The notes: generated by a model from the sequence alone, not told the origin. 13,417 nucleotides of DNA from Clostridiales bacterium UBA1701 (GCA_002320035.1 DCJL01000015.1:30328-43744), one strand, 5' to 3'. Counted from the first letter of the stretch, positions 7,074 through 13,417 are shown. Made by a program: numbers and translations.

Positions 7074-7110
7074 GGCATTGACCGGGACGCGCGGCGTTCC
7101 TGTCAATGCC
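7074..7110 (+). other. Intercistronic stem-loop between dctP and dctQ
   Basis: GGCATTGAC (7074-7082) pairs with GTCAATGCC (7102-7110). After one C/T mismatch the stem continues as GGGACGC (7084-7090) with GCGTTCC (7094-7100, one G-U pair), leaving a 3-base loop. This makes 16 pairs in 37 bases. The plus strand continues with A7, so it is not an intrinsic terminator. It may protect the 3' end of the dctP message or limit read-through, raising binding protein over membrane subunits. Confidence 0.65.
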
Positions 7111-7133
7111 AAAAAAATTAGGAGCGAGTTATT

Positions 7134-7685
7134 TTGAACAGACAAGAGTCTTCAAAGAAAAAAACCGGCGGATTTCTTGACGCGTATATCGCCCTGGCCG
7201 AGAAGCTTTCAGAGCTGTCAGGGAAAATCGCGGCTTATTTGCTCGTACCGCTGGTAATAGTATTCCTGATTGAGATTTTTTCGAGAAACCTTTTCAATCA
7301 GCCCACTACCTGGGCATACGGCACCTGCTATATCATCGGCGGCTGCGCCGCTGTGTTGGGCTTTGGCTATGCGCTGAAAGCCGGTGTAATGGTGCGCATC
7401 GATGTAATTCACACCCATTTGTCCGAGAAAACAAAATGCATTTTGGACCTGATCCTTTTTGCACTCATTTTTCTGCCGCTGATGCTCGGGACCTGCTATG
7501 TATGCATTATGAACGCGGCGGCGTCTGTTTCCAGCATGGAGCTTCTCAGCACCGGCTCCTGGAACGCACCTATCTGGCCCACAAAGCTGGTAATGGCCGT
7601 AAGTATGATCATTTTTACTATGCAGGGTCTGGCGGAAATGTGCAAGCTCATAAAGCGGCTTAAGGCATTGCAGGAAGGAGAGTGA
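7134..7685 (+). CDS. TRAP transporter small membrane subunit (DctQ family, FcbT2-like)
   Basis: A 183-residue integral membrane protein with four predicted helices at about residues 33-49, 60-82, 103-123 and 150-168. It pairs with the large DctM subunit. Family features are the RNLFNQPTTWAYG segment (51-63) before the second helix, GYALKAGVMVRID (78-90) after it, and WPTK at the start of the last helix. These fit the FcbT2 (mannitol/chloroaromatic) branch better than the C4-dicarboxylate one. The start is a TTG at 7134 preceded by AGGAG; no nearer ATG fits the family N-terminus. The gene lies 87 bases after the receptor gene, beyond a strong hairpin, and only 4 bases before dctM, so the two membrane subunits are probably translated together. 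Confidence 0.88.
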   Translation: MNRQESSKKKTGGFLDAYIALAEKLSELSGKIAAYLLVPLVIVFLIEIFSRNLFNQPTTWAYGTCYIIGGCAAVLGFGYALKAGVMVRIDVIHTHLSEKTKCILDLILFALIFLPLMLGTCYVCIMNAAASVSSMELLSTGSWNAPIWPTKLVMAVSMIIFTMQGLAEMCKLIKRLKALQEGE

Positions 7686-7689
7686 GATA

Positions 7690-9012
7690 ATGGACGGCTT
7701 GACGATTGCACTTATTATGGGCGTGATGCTGCTGGCGTTTATTTTCTCCGGCTTTTATCTCTTCGCCGCTCTGGGCGGCGTGGCAATTATTTCTGGTCTG
7801 ATATTTTGGGGGCCGGAGGTGCTGCAGCTTACTTTTTTCAGTATTTTCAAATACTGTAAGGATTACGGGCTGCTGGCCGTGCCCCTCTTTGTACTGATGG
7901 GACAGCTTTTAAATCAGTCCGGCGTGGCGGGGCGGCTTTTTGATAATCTCTCCCTGGCCCTGGGCAGGCAACGCGGCGGGATCGCCGTTGCGGCTACGCT
8001 TATTGCCATCCTTTTTGCCGCGACCACGGGCATTGTGGGCGCTTCGGTCACATCCATGGGCCTGCTTTTTACAAAGCCCATGCTGGATGCCAAGTATAAT
8101 AAATCCCTGACTGCCGGCGTGATAATTTCCGGCGGCACCCTCGGCATCCTTATACCGCCCAGCATTATGCTGGTGTTTATGGGCTCTGCGGGAAACGTAT
8201 CGGTAGGTAAGCTTTTTTACGGTGCCATGATTCCCGGCCTTCTGCTAGGTATTGCTTATATTTCCTATGTTAAAATTGTCGCTGTGGCCAAGAAGGACTA
8301 TGCGCCACCCATGCCGGCAGCGGAGCTTAACAAGTACAGCAAATGGCAGATTGCCAAGGGCTGCATTGTAAATGTGGTCCCGGTGGCTGTGGTAATTTTT
8401 TCTGTTCTGGGTGCGATCTGGCTCGGCTGGTGCCCGGCGACAGAGGCGGCGGCGCTGGGTGTGCTGGCATCCTTCCTTATCGCACTGTTTACTCATTCGA
8501 TCACACCCGCAGTTATCAAAAAGACGTTGATTGAGTCTATCAAACTCACCAGCATGGTCTATGCAATTTCTGCCTTCGGCAATCTTTTTGTTACGGTGTT
8601 TATGCGGCTCGGCTGCAGTAGCGCCGTCACAAGCCTCTTTGCCAGCCTGCCGCTGAACAAGTGGGGAATGTTTGCGATAATGATGGGCGTTGTATTTATT
8701 CTGGGTTTCCTTATGGACTGGATCGCGGTCTGTATGATTACCATTCCCATCTTCCTGCCCATAGCCACGGCAATTGGATTTGACGCCTGCTATTTTCTCA
8801 CCATGATGGCCATCATTATGCAGACGGCGTTCCTTTCCCCTCCTATGGCAGCTTCCATCTTTTATTTCCAGGGGGTTGCCGGGGACAAGATTTCAACATC
8901 GGAAACCATAAAGGGTGTGTGGCCGTTTATGGGGATCCAGCTTGTTGTTTTCGTACTTTGCGTTGCATTCCCCAGCATAGTAAACTGGCTGCCCGGTATG
9001 GTGGTAGGCTAA
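7690..9012 (+). CDS. TRAP transporter large permease subunit (DctM family, FcbT3-like)
   Basis: The transport-catalysing subunit of the TRAP system, 440 residues with about twelve hydrophobic segments. It belongs to the ion-transporter superfamily and uses the sodium gradient. The DctM signature is plain: ATTGIVGASVTSMG (111-124), AGVIISGGTLGILIPPSIML (142-161) and a second inverted-repeat half with FILGFLMDWIAV in the C-terminal region. The length fits the family. AGGAG about 10 bases upstream supports the ATG at 7690, and the 4-base gap from dctQ indicates one transcript. A perfect palindromic terminator follows. Together with dctP and dctQ it makes a complete importer next to an ene-reductase, suggesting uptake of an unsaturated or aromatic carboxylate. 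Confidence 0.93.
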   Translation: MDGLTIALIMGVMLLAFIFSGFYLFAALGGVAIISGLIFWGPEVLQLTFFSIFKYCKDYGLLAVPLFVLMGQLLNQSGVAGRLFDNLSLALGRQRGGIAVAATLIAILFAATTGIVGASVTSMGLLFTKPMLDAKYNKSLTAGVIISGGTLGILIPPSIMLVFMGSAGNVSVGKLFYGAMIPGLLLGIAYISYVKIVAVAKKDYAPPMPAAELNKYSKWQIAKGCIVNVVPVAVVIFSVLGAIWLGWCPATEAAALGVLASFLIALFTHSITPAVIKKTLIESIKLTSMVYAISAFGNLFVTVFMRLGCSSAVTSLFASLPLNKWGMFAIMMGVVFILGFLMDWIAVCMITIPIFLPIATAIGFDACYFLTMMAIIMQTAFLSPPMAASIFYFQGVAGDKISTSETIKGVWPFMGIQLVVFVLCVAFPSIVNWLPGMVVG

Positions 9013-9029
9013 ACCCTCATATAAAGCAG

Positions 9030-9059
9030 AGCCCGCAGGCCATGGCCTGCGGGCTTTTT
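9030..9059 (+). terminator. Terminator of the TRAP operon; left palindrome of a structured element
   Basis: A perfect 26-base palindrome (9030-9055, arms AGCCCGCAGGC and complement around a CATG-type centre) is followed by a T5 run at 9055-9059. This is a strong intrinsic terminator 18 bases after dctM. Its arms recur in the palindrome at 9260-9287. Confidence 0.85.
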
Positions 9060-9259
9060 GAGGCTGTCGAAAAAATGCTTGCAGAAGACAAAAACAAGAG
9101 AGCGGCGGGGAGCTGAGGGGGCAAAGGTTTGCCTCAATTGATAGGCTGCCAAAAGGCTTGAAGAGTAAGCCTTTTGAGTAAAGCGGCATTTTGACGCAGT
9201 CAAAATGCCCAACGGAAAACGCAGTCACAAAAGTCCGGCATGGACGTTTGTGACAAGCT

Positions 9260-9287
9260 GAGCCCGCAGGCAATTGCCTGCGGGCTC
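9260..9287 (-). terminator. Palindrome after the GntP-type permease gene, possible terminator
   Basis: A perfect 28-base palindrome with arms GAGCCCGCAGGC lies 23 bases past the stop codon of the minus-strand permease gene. The minus strand lacks a clear U-tract after it (AGCTTGTCAC), so termination there would be weak. It is the right boundary of the structured element. Confidence 0.5.
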
Positions 9288-9310
9288 TTCAAAATTGGAT
9301 TGCTTTTTCC

Positions 9311-10612
9311 TCAGGCAATTCCGAACACGGCGCACAGACCCATGTAGAGCAGAGCGCGGCCCAGGGTGAGGGCAACAGTCAATGCAAAGATAACAGGGAA
9401 GTATACGTCCTTGAATTTTACGCCGGCGACGGTGCACTCGGTCTGGAGGAAACCGGCATTGGGCAGAGAGTCAAGGCCCAGGGAGGCAAAAACCGTAGTT
9501 CTGTGGAACGCAGCGGCGTTGGTGAGCGTAGCGGCCTGCTGCAGAACGGGAGCGGCCAGGACCAGGCCGGCGGAAGAAGAACCGGCGATACCGGAGATAA
9601 GGTTTGTGGCAACGAAAGTGATCATAAGGGGGCTGCCCTTGTAGGAAAGGATGTTCTCAACGGCGACGGCATAGCCGGGGCAATTCTGAACAACAGCGCC
9701 GAAGCCGACAATGGCGGCGGCATTGATGATGGTGGTAAGGCTCATGCTGATAGAGTCAGACATAAGCTTTCTGTTGGGCTCCCATTTGCGGGGCAGATAC
9801 TTGAACTGCAGGACGATGACAGCGACGACACCGCAGAGCAGGGCAAATTCGACCTTGGCCTTAAAGATGTTCAGGACAAGAATGGGGATAAGCATGGGAA
9901 TGAGGGAGAGAACCCAGTGGGGGCCGTTGACGGCATCATCAAGTTCCTTCTCGTCTTCCATGGAGCCGGTGCCGTATGCGGGAGCATAGCCCAGGCCCTT
10001 GGCCGCCAGACGGCGCTCATACCACTTTATGTAGATCATACCGACAACCACGAACACGATGTTCACAAACAGAGCCATCATGCCGCCGGCACTGACGGTG
10101 GTTCCAAAATAGCTGGCGCAGAGAACATTATTGGTAACGGGAACCCAGGGGAGAGCAAGACCCAGGTTAAGGCCCAGGGAGAAGCCGGCAATAACAGCGG
10201 CTCGGTTTACGTTGGCCTTGCGGCAGAGCTTGAGCGCAATGGGGTAGACGATAAAGATAGTGATAAAGCTGGAAACGCCGGCCGCGGCGAGTATCGTAGT
10301 GAAAACACAGACGCCCAGGGAGATGTTCTTGGGGCCGACCCACTTGAGAATGACGCGGGCCAGGCTGTCCGCGCCGCCGGTGGCCTCAAGCAGCTTGCCA
10401 AAGAGTGCGCCCAGGGTAAACAGGATCAGCCAGGATTTTGCAAAACCTACCAGGCCGCCCATGTAGATGTTGAGCAGGCCGTCGTAGATGTCCATTCGGT
10501 ATATAACGAGGAGAAGGACGGAGCAGAGAATACCGCTGACCAGGGTAGGAACATTTTTGAAGCACAGGAGGCCGATAAGAAGAACGGCCACGACCAAAAT
10601 AATTATGTCCAT
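9311..10612 (-). CDS. GntP-family permease (organic anion:proton symporter)
   Basis: A 433-residue integral membrane protein with roughly twelve hydrophobic segments and an internal charged loop (about 215-230). It resembles GntP/ion-transporter-superfamily permeases, which bring in gluconate, other hydroxy acids or 3-hydroxybutyrate-type anions. Family-like motifs are AGVSSFITIFIVYPIA (111-126), the glycine/serine-rich GIAGSSSAGL (341-350) and SLPNAG (382-387). The start at 10612 is supported by GGAG 8 bases upstream and an immediate membrane segment; an in-frame ATG at 10702 would add a 30-residue tail with no family likeness. It lies 181 bases downstream of the tetR gene on the same strand, with no evident terminator between, so it may be co-transcribed with tetR. 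The substrate is unknown; CitMHS-like or related families are less likely alternatives. Confidence 0.8.
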   Translation of the reverse strand: MDIIILVVAVLLIGLLCFKNVPTLVSGILCSVLLLVIYRMDIYDGLLNIYMGGLVGFAKSWLILFTLGALFGKLLEATGGADSLARVILKWVGPKNISLGVCVFTTILAAAGVSSFITIFIVYPIALKLCRKANVNRAAVIAGFSLGLNLGLALPWVPVTNNVLCASYFGTTVSAGGMMALFVNIVFVVVGMIYIKWYERRLAAKGLGYAPAYGTGSMEDEKELDDAVNGPHWVLSLIPMLIPILVLNIFKAKVEFALLCGVVAVIVLQFKYLPRKWEPNRKLMSDSISMSLTTIINAAAIVGFGAVVQNCPGYAVAVENILSYKGSPLMITFVATNLISGIAGSSSAGLVLAAPVLQQAATLTNAAAFHRTTVFASLGLDSLPNAGFLQTECTVAGVKFKDVYFPVIFALTVALTLGRALLYMGLCAVFGIA

Positions 10613-10793
10613 TGTTATAACTCCATATTTGTCATGTAAAAATATATATGATAGGGCGCTGGCGCGGGCGCAGAGCATATCCCCATGTTTCCCCAAAAAC
10701 ATTTTTGCGGGGCTGCCGCCGCCGAGTGTACCCGCGGAGTTTTAACCGCCAGCAAACCGAATCAACAGAATATAATATGAAGCAGCAAAGGGG
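10613..10793. other. Spacer between tetR and the permease gene
   Basis: 181 bases without a gene. It contains an imperfect hairpin, CCCCAAAAA with TTTTTG-C-GGGG, at 10691-10712, with no U-tract on either strand, so it is not a terminator. No convincing sigma-A promoter for the permease was found on the minus strand; the best -10-like sequences are the AT-rich stretch at about 10636-10653. Read-through from the tetR promoter is therefore plausible. Confidence 0.4.
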
Positions 10794-11438
10794 TCAGAGC
10801 CCGCCGCCTGAGCGCCGGGCCTTAATAACGGTGTCCAGATAGGGCCCCATTATCTTACAGATCCTTGTGTGCATATCGAAAGCGGCCTTTGAAAGGCACC
10901 AGTCAAAGGCGACACCCTTCATAATTGTGGCGAGGATCTCCTGACACTCCGGCACGGATATGCCGTCCATCAGAAGTCCTTCGTGCTGGGCCTCAACTAG
11001 GCATTCGGTAGGATACTGCCACATGCTGGCAGGGCCCTGATTGCTCCAGAGCCTTATATCAAGCGAATAATTGCTGGTGGAATAGAAGTTTGAAAAAAAG
11101 TCAAGACCCATGGAAACCATATAATCCGCCCAGTAGGAATAAAATTCAATAATTTTCTTGTCAAAGGGCAAATCTTTGACTGCGGCCTCAAATCCGTGGT
11201 TCTGGCGAAACTCCGCAAATTTTTCATGAGTATAATAAGTAAGCAGCTCTTCTTTGGTTTTAAAATGATAGAAAAAGGTGCCGTTGGAAATACCGGCGAC
11301 AGCGCAGATGTTGCTTACGGTTAGATAAGCATAGCCTTTCTTCTTTAATATATCGGTAGCGGCTTTGATAATGCCGTCTTTTGTATTTTGCGTTTTTACC
11401 GCTCTGGGTGTCGTGAGCTTGGGTACCTTGCCTGCCAT
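10794..11438 (-). CDS. TetR-family transcriptional repressor
   Basis: A 214-residue one-component regulator. The N-terminal helix-turn-helix covers about residues 18-66 (DGIIKAATDILKKKGY, LTVSNICAVAGISNGTFFYH, ending FKTKEELL). The C-terminal ligand-binding and dimerisation domain (about 75-214) is not recognisable beyond the fold and is rich in aromatic residues. The ATG at 11438 follows GGGGGGA at good spacing. ATGs at 11474 and 11465 lie upstream, but they fall within or beside the operator and predicted transcription start, so they cannot serve. The gene diverges from the DUF169-SDR operon, and near-identical palindromic operators overlap both start points, so autorepression and control of the divergent operon are strongly suggested. 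The ligand is probably the substrate of that operon. Confidence 0.9.
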   Translation of the reverse strand: MAGKVPKLTTPRAVKTQNTKDGIIKAATDILKKKGYAYLTVSNICAVAGISNGTFFYHFKTKEELLTYYTHEKFAEFRQNHGFEAAVKDLPFDKKIIEFYSYWADYMVSMGLDFFSNFYSTSNYSLDIRLWSNQGPASMWQYPTECLVEAQHEGLLMDGISVPECQEILATIMKGVAFDWCLSKAAFDMHTRICKIMGPYLDTVIKARRSGGGL

Positions 11439-11463
11439 TCTAATCCCCCCATTTGTGTGACAC

Positions 11464-11479
11464 ATAGAGTGCACTCTAT
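11464..11479. promoter_or_regulatory. TetR-type operator 1 (tetR promoter)
   Basis: The perfect 16-bp palindrome ATAGAGTGCACTCTAT begins at the last base of the predicted tetR -10 box and covers the expected start point. It differs by one base from operator 2 at 11635-11650. Confidence 0.85.
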
Positions 11480-11507
11480 TTATATCACTCTTTTAACAAA
11501 CTGTAAA
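11479..11507 (-). promoter_or_regulatory. Promoter of tetR
   Basis: On the minus strand TTTACA (11502-11507), 17 bases, TATAAA (11479-11484). The start point is expected near 11472, inside operator 1, giving a leader of about 35 bases. Confidence 0.75.
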
Positions 11508-11601
11508 GAGCTTTGTTTATAATTTGGCGCGTTTTTTTTCGAATTATCAATTTGTACAATTTTTGACATAAAAATTTGTGAAAAAAAGGGCGAAAAGTAT
11601 A
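11508..11601. other. AT-rich spacer between the divergent tetR and DUF169 promoters
   Basis: Within the 367-base gap between the tetR and DUF169 start codons, this central part is strongly AT-rich with runs of A and T. Apart from an isolated TTGACA at 11563-11568 with no suitable -10 partner, I see no further site, hairpin or gene here. Confidence 0.5.
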
Positions 11602-11630
11602 TTGACATTTTTCTGCCAACAGATTATATT
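11602..11630 (+). promoter_or_regulatory. Promoter of the DUF169-SDR operon
   Basis: TTGACA (11602-11607), 17 bases, TATATT (11625-11630): a near-consensus sigma-A promoter. The start is expected near 11637, inside operator 2. This leaves an unusually long leader of about 170 bases before the DUF169 gene. Confidence 0.8.
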
Positions 11631-11634
11631 TCTA

Positions 11635-11650
11635 ATAGAGTGTACTCTAT
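11635..11650. promoter_or_regulatory. TetR-type operator 2 (DUF169-SDR promoter)
   Basis: ATAGAGTGTACTCTAT has 7-base inverted arms around a GT centre and overlaps the predicted start point. It is identical to operator 1 except for one central base. The centres of the two operators are 171 bases apart. Confidence 0.85.
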
Positions 11651-11805
11651 GGACGCCCCCCAAACGTTCATAAGGATCACAGTGGTTTTTTAGGTTTTAG
11701 TTTCTGGTATCCAAAAGAATTTTCGAGAGTAAAGAAAGAGATTTGCTGTCATGAAACCGTGCGCGGCACAGAGTAAACCGTATAAGAAAGTTGTGAGGTA
11801 AAATA

Positions 11806-12561
11806 ATGAAATTAACGAAGGAACGCTGGAAAGAAATAAGCGACCGGGTCATTATGGACTGCCGGCCCACTCAAAATCCAATCGCAATGAAGTTTATCCG
11901 CACGCAGGAAGAGTTTGACGCCATCCAGAACCTGCAGTACTGCCAGAACAAGGCTTCTGTTTGCAAGCTGATGGGCATGGCCGCCCATTTCCCCGGAAAC
12001 TTCGCGCTGACCCGCGAGCATTTCTCCGGCACCTACTGCGCCACCAACAACGGCTGCTATCCCGTGACCGAAGAGTGGCTCAGCGGTGAGCACATCGCCA
12101 AGTACCCTCTCTGCTGGCATCACAATGTGGCTGACTCCAAGAAACATACCGACGAGAATCTGAAGGTTCTCCCCAAGGAGCCCTATATTGGCGTAGCCTG
12201 CTCCAACCTGAGCAGCAGCGACATTGAGGAGCCCGATGTCATCGCTCTGCGTCTGCCGACCCAGGCCGCATACCATTTGCTGGCCGGCTATGTGGAGAGC
12301 GACTATGAGAAGCTGTATTTCTCTTTCAGCGGCGAGTCCAATTGCATTGATACCTGGATGGAGACGCTGATGAACAAAAAGGTAGGCCTCTCCCTGGGAT
12401 GCCGCGGGGACCGCGGAACAGGCGCGATGGGCTATGGCGATGTACAGATTACCATGACCCCGGAGCAGCTTGTAAAAGCTTTGGACGGCTTCGAGGAGAT
12501 CGTGAAAAACGGCATTCCTTATCCTTACAATCCTACCTGCATGTATCAGAACGGCTTCTGA
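11806..12561 (+). CDS. DUF169-family protein, cysteine-rich, function unknown
   Basis: A 251-residue soluble protein that I assign to DUF169 from its C-terminal pattern: GVACSNL (129-135) followed by EEPDVIAL (141-148), FSGESNC (174-180), LGCRGDRGTGAMGYGD (197-212) and a final MTPEQLVKALDGFEEIV helix. The enzymatic role of the family is not established. This member has ten cysteines (19, 46, 53, 78, 84, 103, 132, 180, 199, 245), which suggests metal, iron-sulfur or thiol chemistry, but no standard cluster motif is present. There is no signal peptide or membrane segment. GAGGT at 11795-11799 supports the ATG at 11806. It is first in a TetR-controlled operon, 48 bases before an SDR dehydrogenase. 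A long leader with a 16-codon frame ending 4 bases upstream precedes it. Confidence 0.8.
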   Translation: MKLTKERWKEISDRVIMDCRPTQNPIAMKFIRTQEEFDAIQNLQYCQNKASVCKLMGMAAHFPGNFALTREHFSGTYCATNNGCYPVTEEWLSGEHIAKYPLCWHHNVADSKKHTDENLKVLPKEPYIGVACSNLSSSDIEEPDVIALRLPTQAAYHLLAGYVESDYEKLYFSFSGESNCIDTWMETLMNKKVGLSLGCRGDRGTGAMGYGDVQITMTPEQLVKALDGFEEIVKNGIPYPYNPTCMYQNGF

Positions 12562-12609
12562 TTGTAATTTACTGCATTAACAGCAAGAAAATAAAAGGAG
12601 ATCTAAAAC

Positions 12610-13365
12610 ATGAAATACAGTGAAAGATTTGCCGGAAAGGTCGCGGTTGTTACCGGCGGCTGCAGCGGAATCGGCAGAGCCATTGCCAAACGTTTTGTAG
12701 CAGACAGCGGCAAGGTAGTTGTGGGTGATATTGATACTGACAGCTTTGCGGCGCTGACCGAAGAACTGGGCGCGGAAAACTGCTACTGCGTCAAGTGCGA
12801 TGTATCTGTCCGCGCCGAAGTGGATGCCATGATCCAGGCAGCCTATGACAAGTTTGGCGGCTTCGACTGCATGTTTGGCATTGCGGGCATAAACATTATG
12901 AAAGACTTTCTGGATTTCACCGAAGAGGAGAATGACCGCATTTTCAACGTGAACTACAAGGGCATGTTCAACACCACCCAGGCCGCGGGTCGGGCTTTTG
13001 TGGCCCATAACACCCCCGGCGCCATTGTCAACGCGGCTTCCATCAACGTACGTTGCGCCTGCCCCAACTCTACCTCTTATGCTGCCAGCAAGGGGGCGAT
13101 AGCTGCCCTGACCCGCGGCGCCGCCGTTGAGCTTGCAAAGTACGGCATCCGTGCCAACTGCATCGCCCCGGGCTCCACGGAAACCAATATGATCACCGAC
13201 CAGGCCCGCGAGCGCTTCCCCAACTATACCGCGCCCAAGCTTCTTGTAAAACGTATGGCCCGCCCGGAGGAACAGGCGAACCTGGCCTGCTTCCTGGCCT
13301 CCGACGAGGCATCCTACATCAGCGGCGAGTGCTACTTCAATGTAGGCGGCTGGGGCGTGTCCTGA
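12610..13365 (+). CDS. Classical short-chain dehydrogenase/reductase (SDR)
   Basis: A 251-residue Rossmann-fold oxidoreductase interconverting an alcohol and a ketone with NAD(P). Visible motifs are the cofactor loop TGGCSGIG (15-22), GIAG (90-93) in place of the usual NNAG, N115, and the catalytic S144, Y157 and K161 (SYAASKGA). A normal IAPGSTETNM segment (185-194) follows. The acidic D40/D42 at the end of the second strand favours NAD(H) over NADP(H). Length fits the FabG/BaiA type. AGGAG at 12596-12600 supports the ATG at 12610. It is second in the DUF169 operon and is followed by a terminator hairpin. A steroid, sugar-acid or cyclic-alcohol dehydrogenase are all possible; the partner DUF169 protein and the GntP-type permease do not settle which. 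Confidence 0.92.
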   Translation: MKYSERFAGKVAVVTGGCSGIGRAIAKRFVADSGKVVVGDIDTDSFAALTEELGAENCYCVKCDVSVRAEVDAMIQAAYDKFGGFDCMFGIAGINIMKDFLDFTEEENDRIFNVNYKGMFNTTQAAGRAFVAHNTPGAIVNAASINVRCACPNSTSYAASKGAIAALTRGAAVELAKYGIRANCIAPGSTETNMITDQARERFPNYTAPKLLVKRMARPEEQANLACFLASDEASYISGECYFNVGGWGVS

Positions 13366-13396
13366 GTATTTGCCCCTTATATACTTTCAGCTCCCC

Positions 13397-13417
13397 CGCC
13401 GGGCTTTGGCCCGGCGT
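13397..13417 (+). terminator. Probable terminator of the DUF169-SDR operon, cut by the window end
   Basis: A perfect 8-bp stem, CGCCGGGC (13397-13404) with GCCCGGCG (13409-13416) and loop TTTG, lies 31 bases after the SDR stop codon. The window ends after the first T, so the U-tract cannot be seen. Confidence 0.65.

Larger units (their letters stand above)
9030..9287. repeat. Hairpin-dense intergenic element bounded by twin palindromes
   Basis: The 298-base gap between the convergent dctM and gntP-like genes holds no convincing gene. It is packed with inverted repeats: 9030-9055 (perfect palindrome), 9120-9133 (5-bp stem), 9150-9176 (10-bp stem AAAAGGCTT-type, 7-base loop), 9185-9209 (11-bp stem GGCATTTTGAC, loop GCA), 9224-9254 (GTCACAAA and GTCC paired with their complements, one mismatch) and 9260-9287 (perfect 28-base palindrome). 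The two bounding palindromes share 11-base arms. Such mosaics are usually dispersed extragenic repeats or small non-autonomous elements. No clear target-site duplication was seen. Confidence 0.5.

Noticed and set aside
8893..9273. A 126-codon open frame on the minus strand through the hairpin element
   Set aside because: It runs through palindromes and into dctM, has no ribosome binding site and no recognisable domain; the region is better explained as structured intergenic DNA.
9503..10639. A 378-codon open frame on the plus strand opposite the GntP-type permease
   Set aside because: The product is a hydrophilic G/D/N/E-rich sequence typical of the antisense of a membrane-protein gene; the minus-strand frame has real membrane segments and family motifs.
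10724..10731. GAGTGTAC in the tetR-permease spacer, resembling half of the TetR operators
   Set aside because: Only eight bases match, the flanks are GC-rich without the ATA/TAT ends, and there is no dyad or nearby promoter.
1..13417. CRISPR arrays, tRNA or rRNA genes, transposases, phage genes, riboswitches of known type
   Set aside because: No regularly spaced repeats, cloverleaf sequences, recombinase motifs or familiar riboswitch cores were found on either strand by eye.

Overview
The window looks like chromosomal DNA from an anaerobic, probably spore-forming member of the Bacillota (Clostridia; an Oscillospiraceae-like gut bacterium is my best guess). Pointers are strong AGGAGG-type ribosome binding sites, sigma-A style promoters (TTGACA-N17-TATATT), a SpoIIQ-like membrane M23 protein, a solute-binding protein with a lipobox instead of a periplasmic signal, an iron-sulfur flavoprotein ene-reductase of the kind common in anaerobes, and GC-rich genes separated by AT-rich spacers. 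The taxonomic placement is inference; nothing here is diagnostic to genus.

Layout. (1) 1-2340: housekeeping, with eno (enolase), its terminator, then a SpoIIQ-like M23 peptidase and a terminator. (2) 2340-3634, minus strand: an HxlR-family regulator translationally coupled (4-base overlap) to a TrmH/SpoU RNA methyltransferase. (3) 3785-9059: a transport and reduction module. A 642-residue FMN/FAD/4Fe-4S ene-reductase is read leftward, and a complete three-gene TRAP transporter (lipoprotein receptor, small and large membrane subunits; most like the FcbT/TakP branch for aromatic or 2-oxo carboxylates) is read rightward from a shared 247-base control region. That region has two good promoters and a 36-base-period direct repeat abutting the -35 box of the TRAP promoter. 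(4) 9030-9287: a short, hairpin-dense intergenic element bounded by two nearly identical perfect palindromes. (5) 9311-13417: a second inducible module. A GntP-type permease and a TetR regulator are read leftward, and a cysteine-rich DUF169 protein plus a classical SDR dehydrogenase are read rightward. Near-identical 16-bp TetR-type operators (ATAGAGTGCACTCTAT and ATAGAGTGTACTCTAT) sit at the start points of the two divergent promoters.

How the parts may work together. Two adjacent small-molecule modules each have their own importer, redox enzyme(s) and local regulator. The first would import an organic acid by TRAP and reduce an activated C=C bond. The second would import an organic anion by the GntP permease and process it with an NAD(H)-type SDR and a DUF169 protein of unknown chemistry, de-repressed when the TetR protein binds its ligand. 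The substrates cannot be read from the sequence. The most interesting undescribed part is the DUF169-SDR operon with its paired operators. No tRNA, rRNA, CRISPR array, transposase or phage gene was seen.
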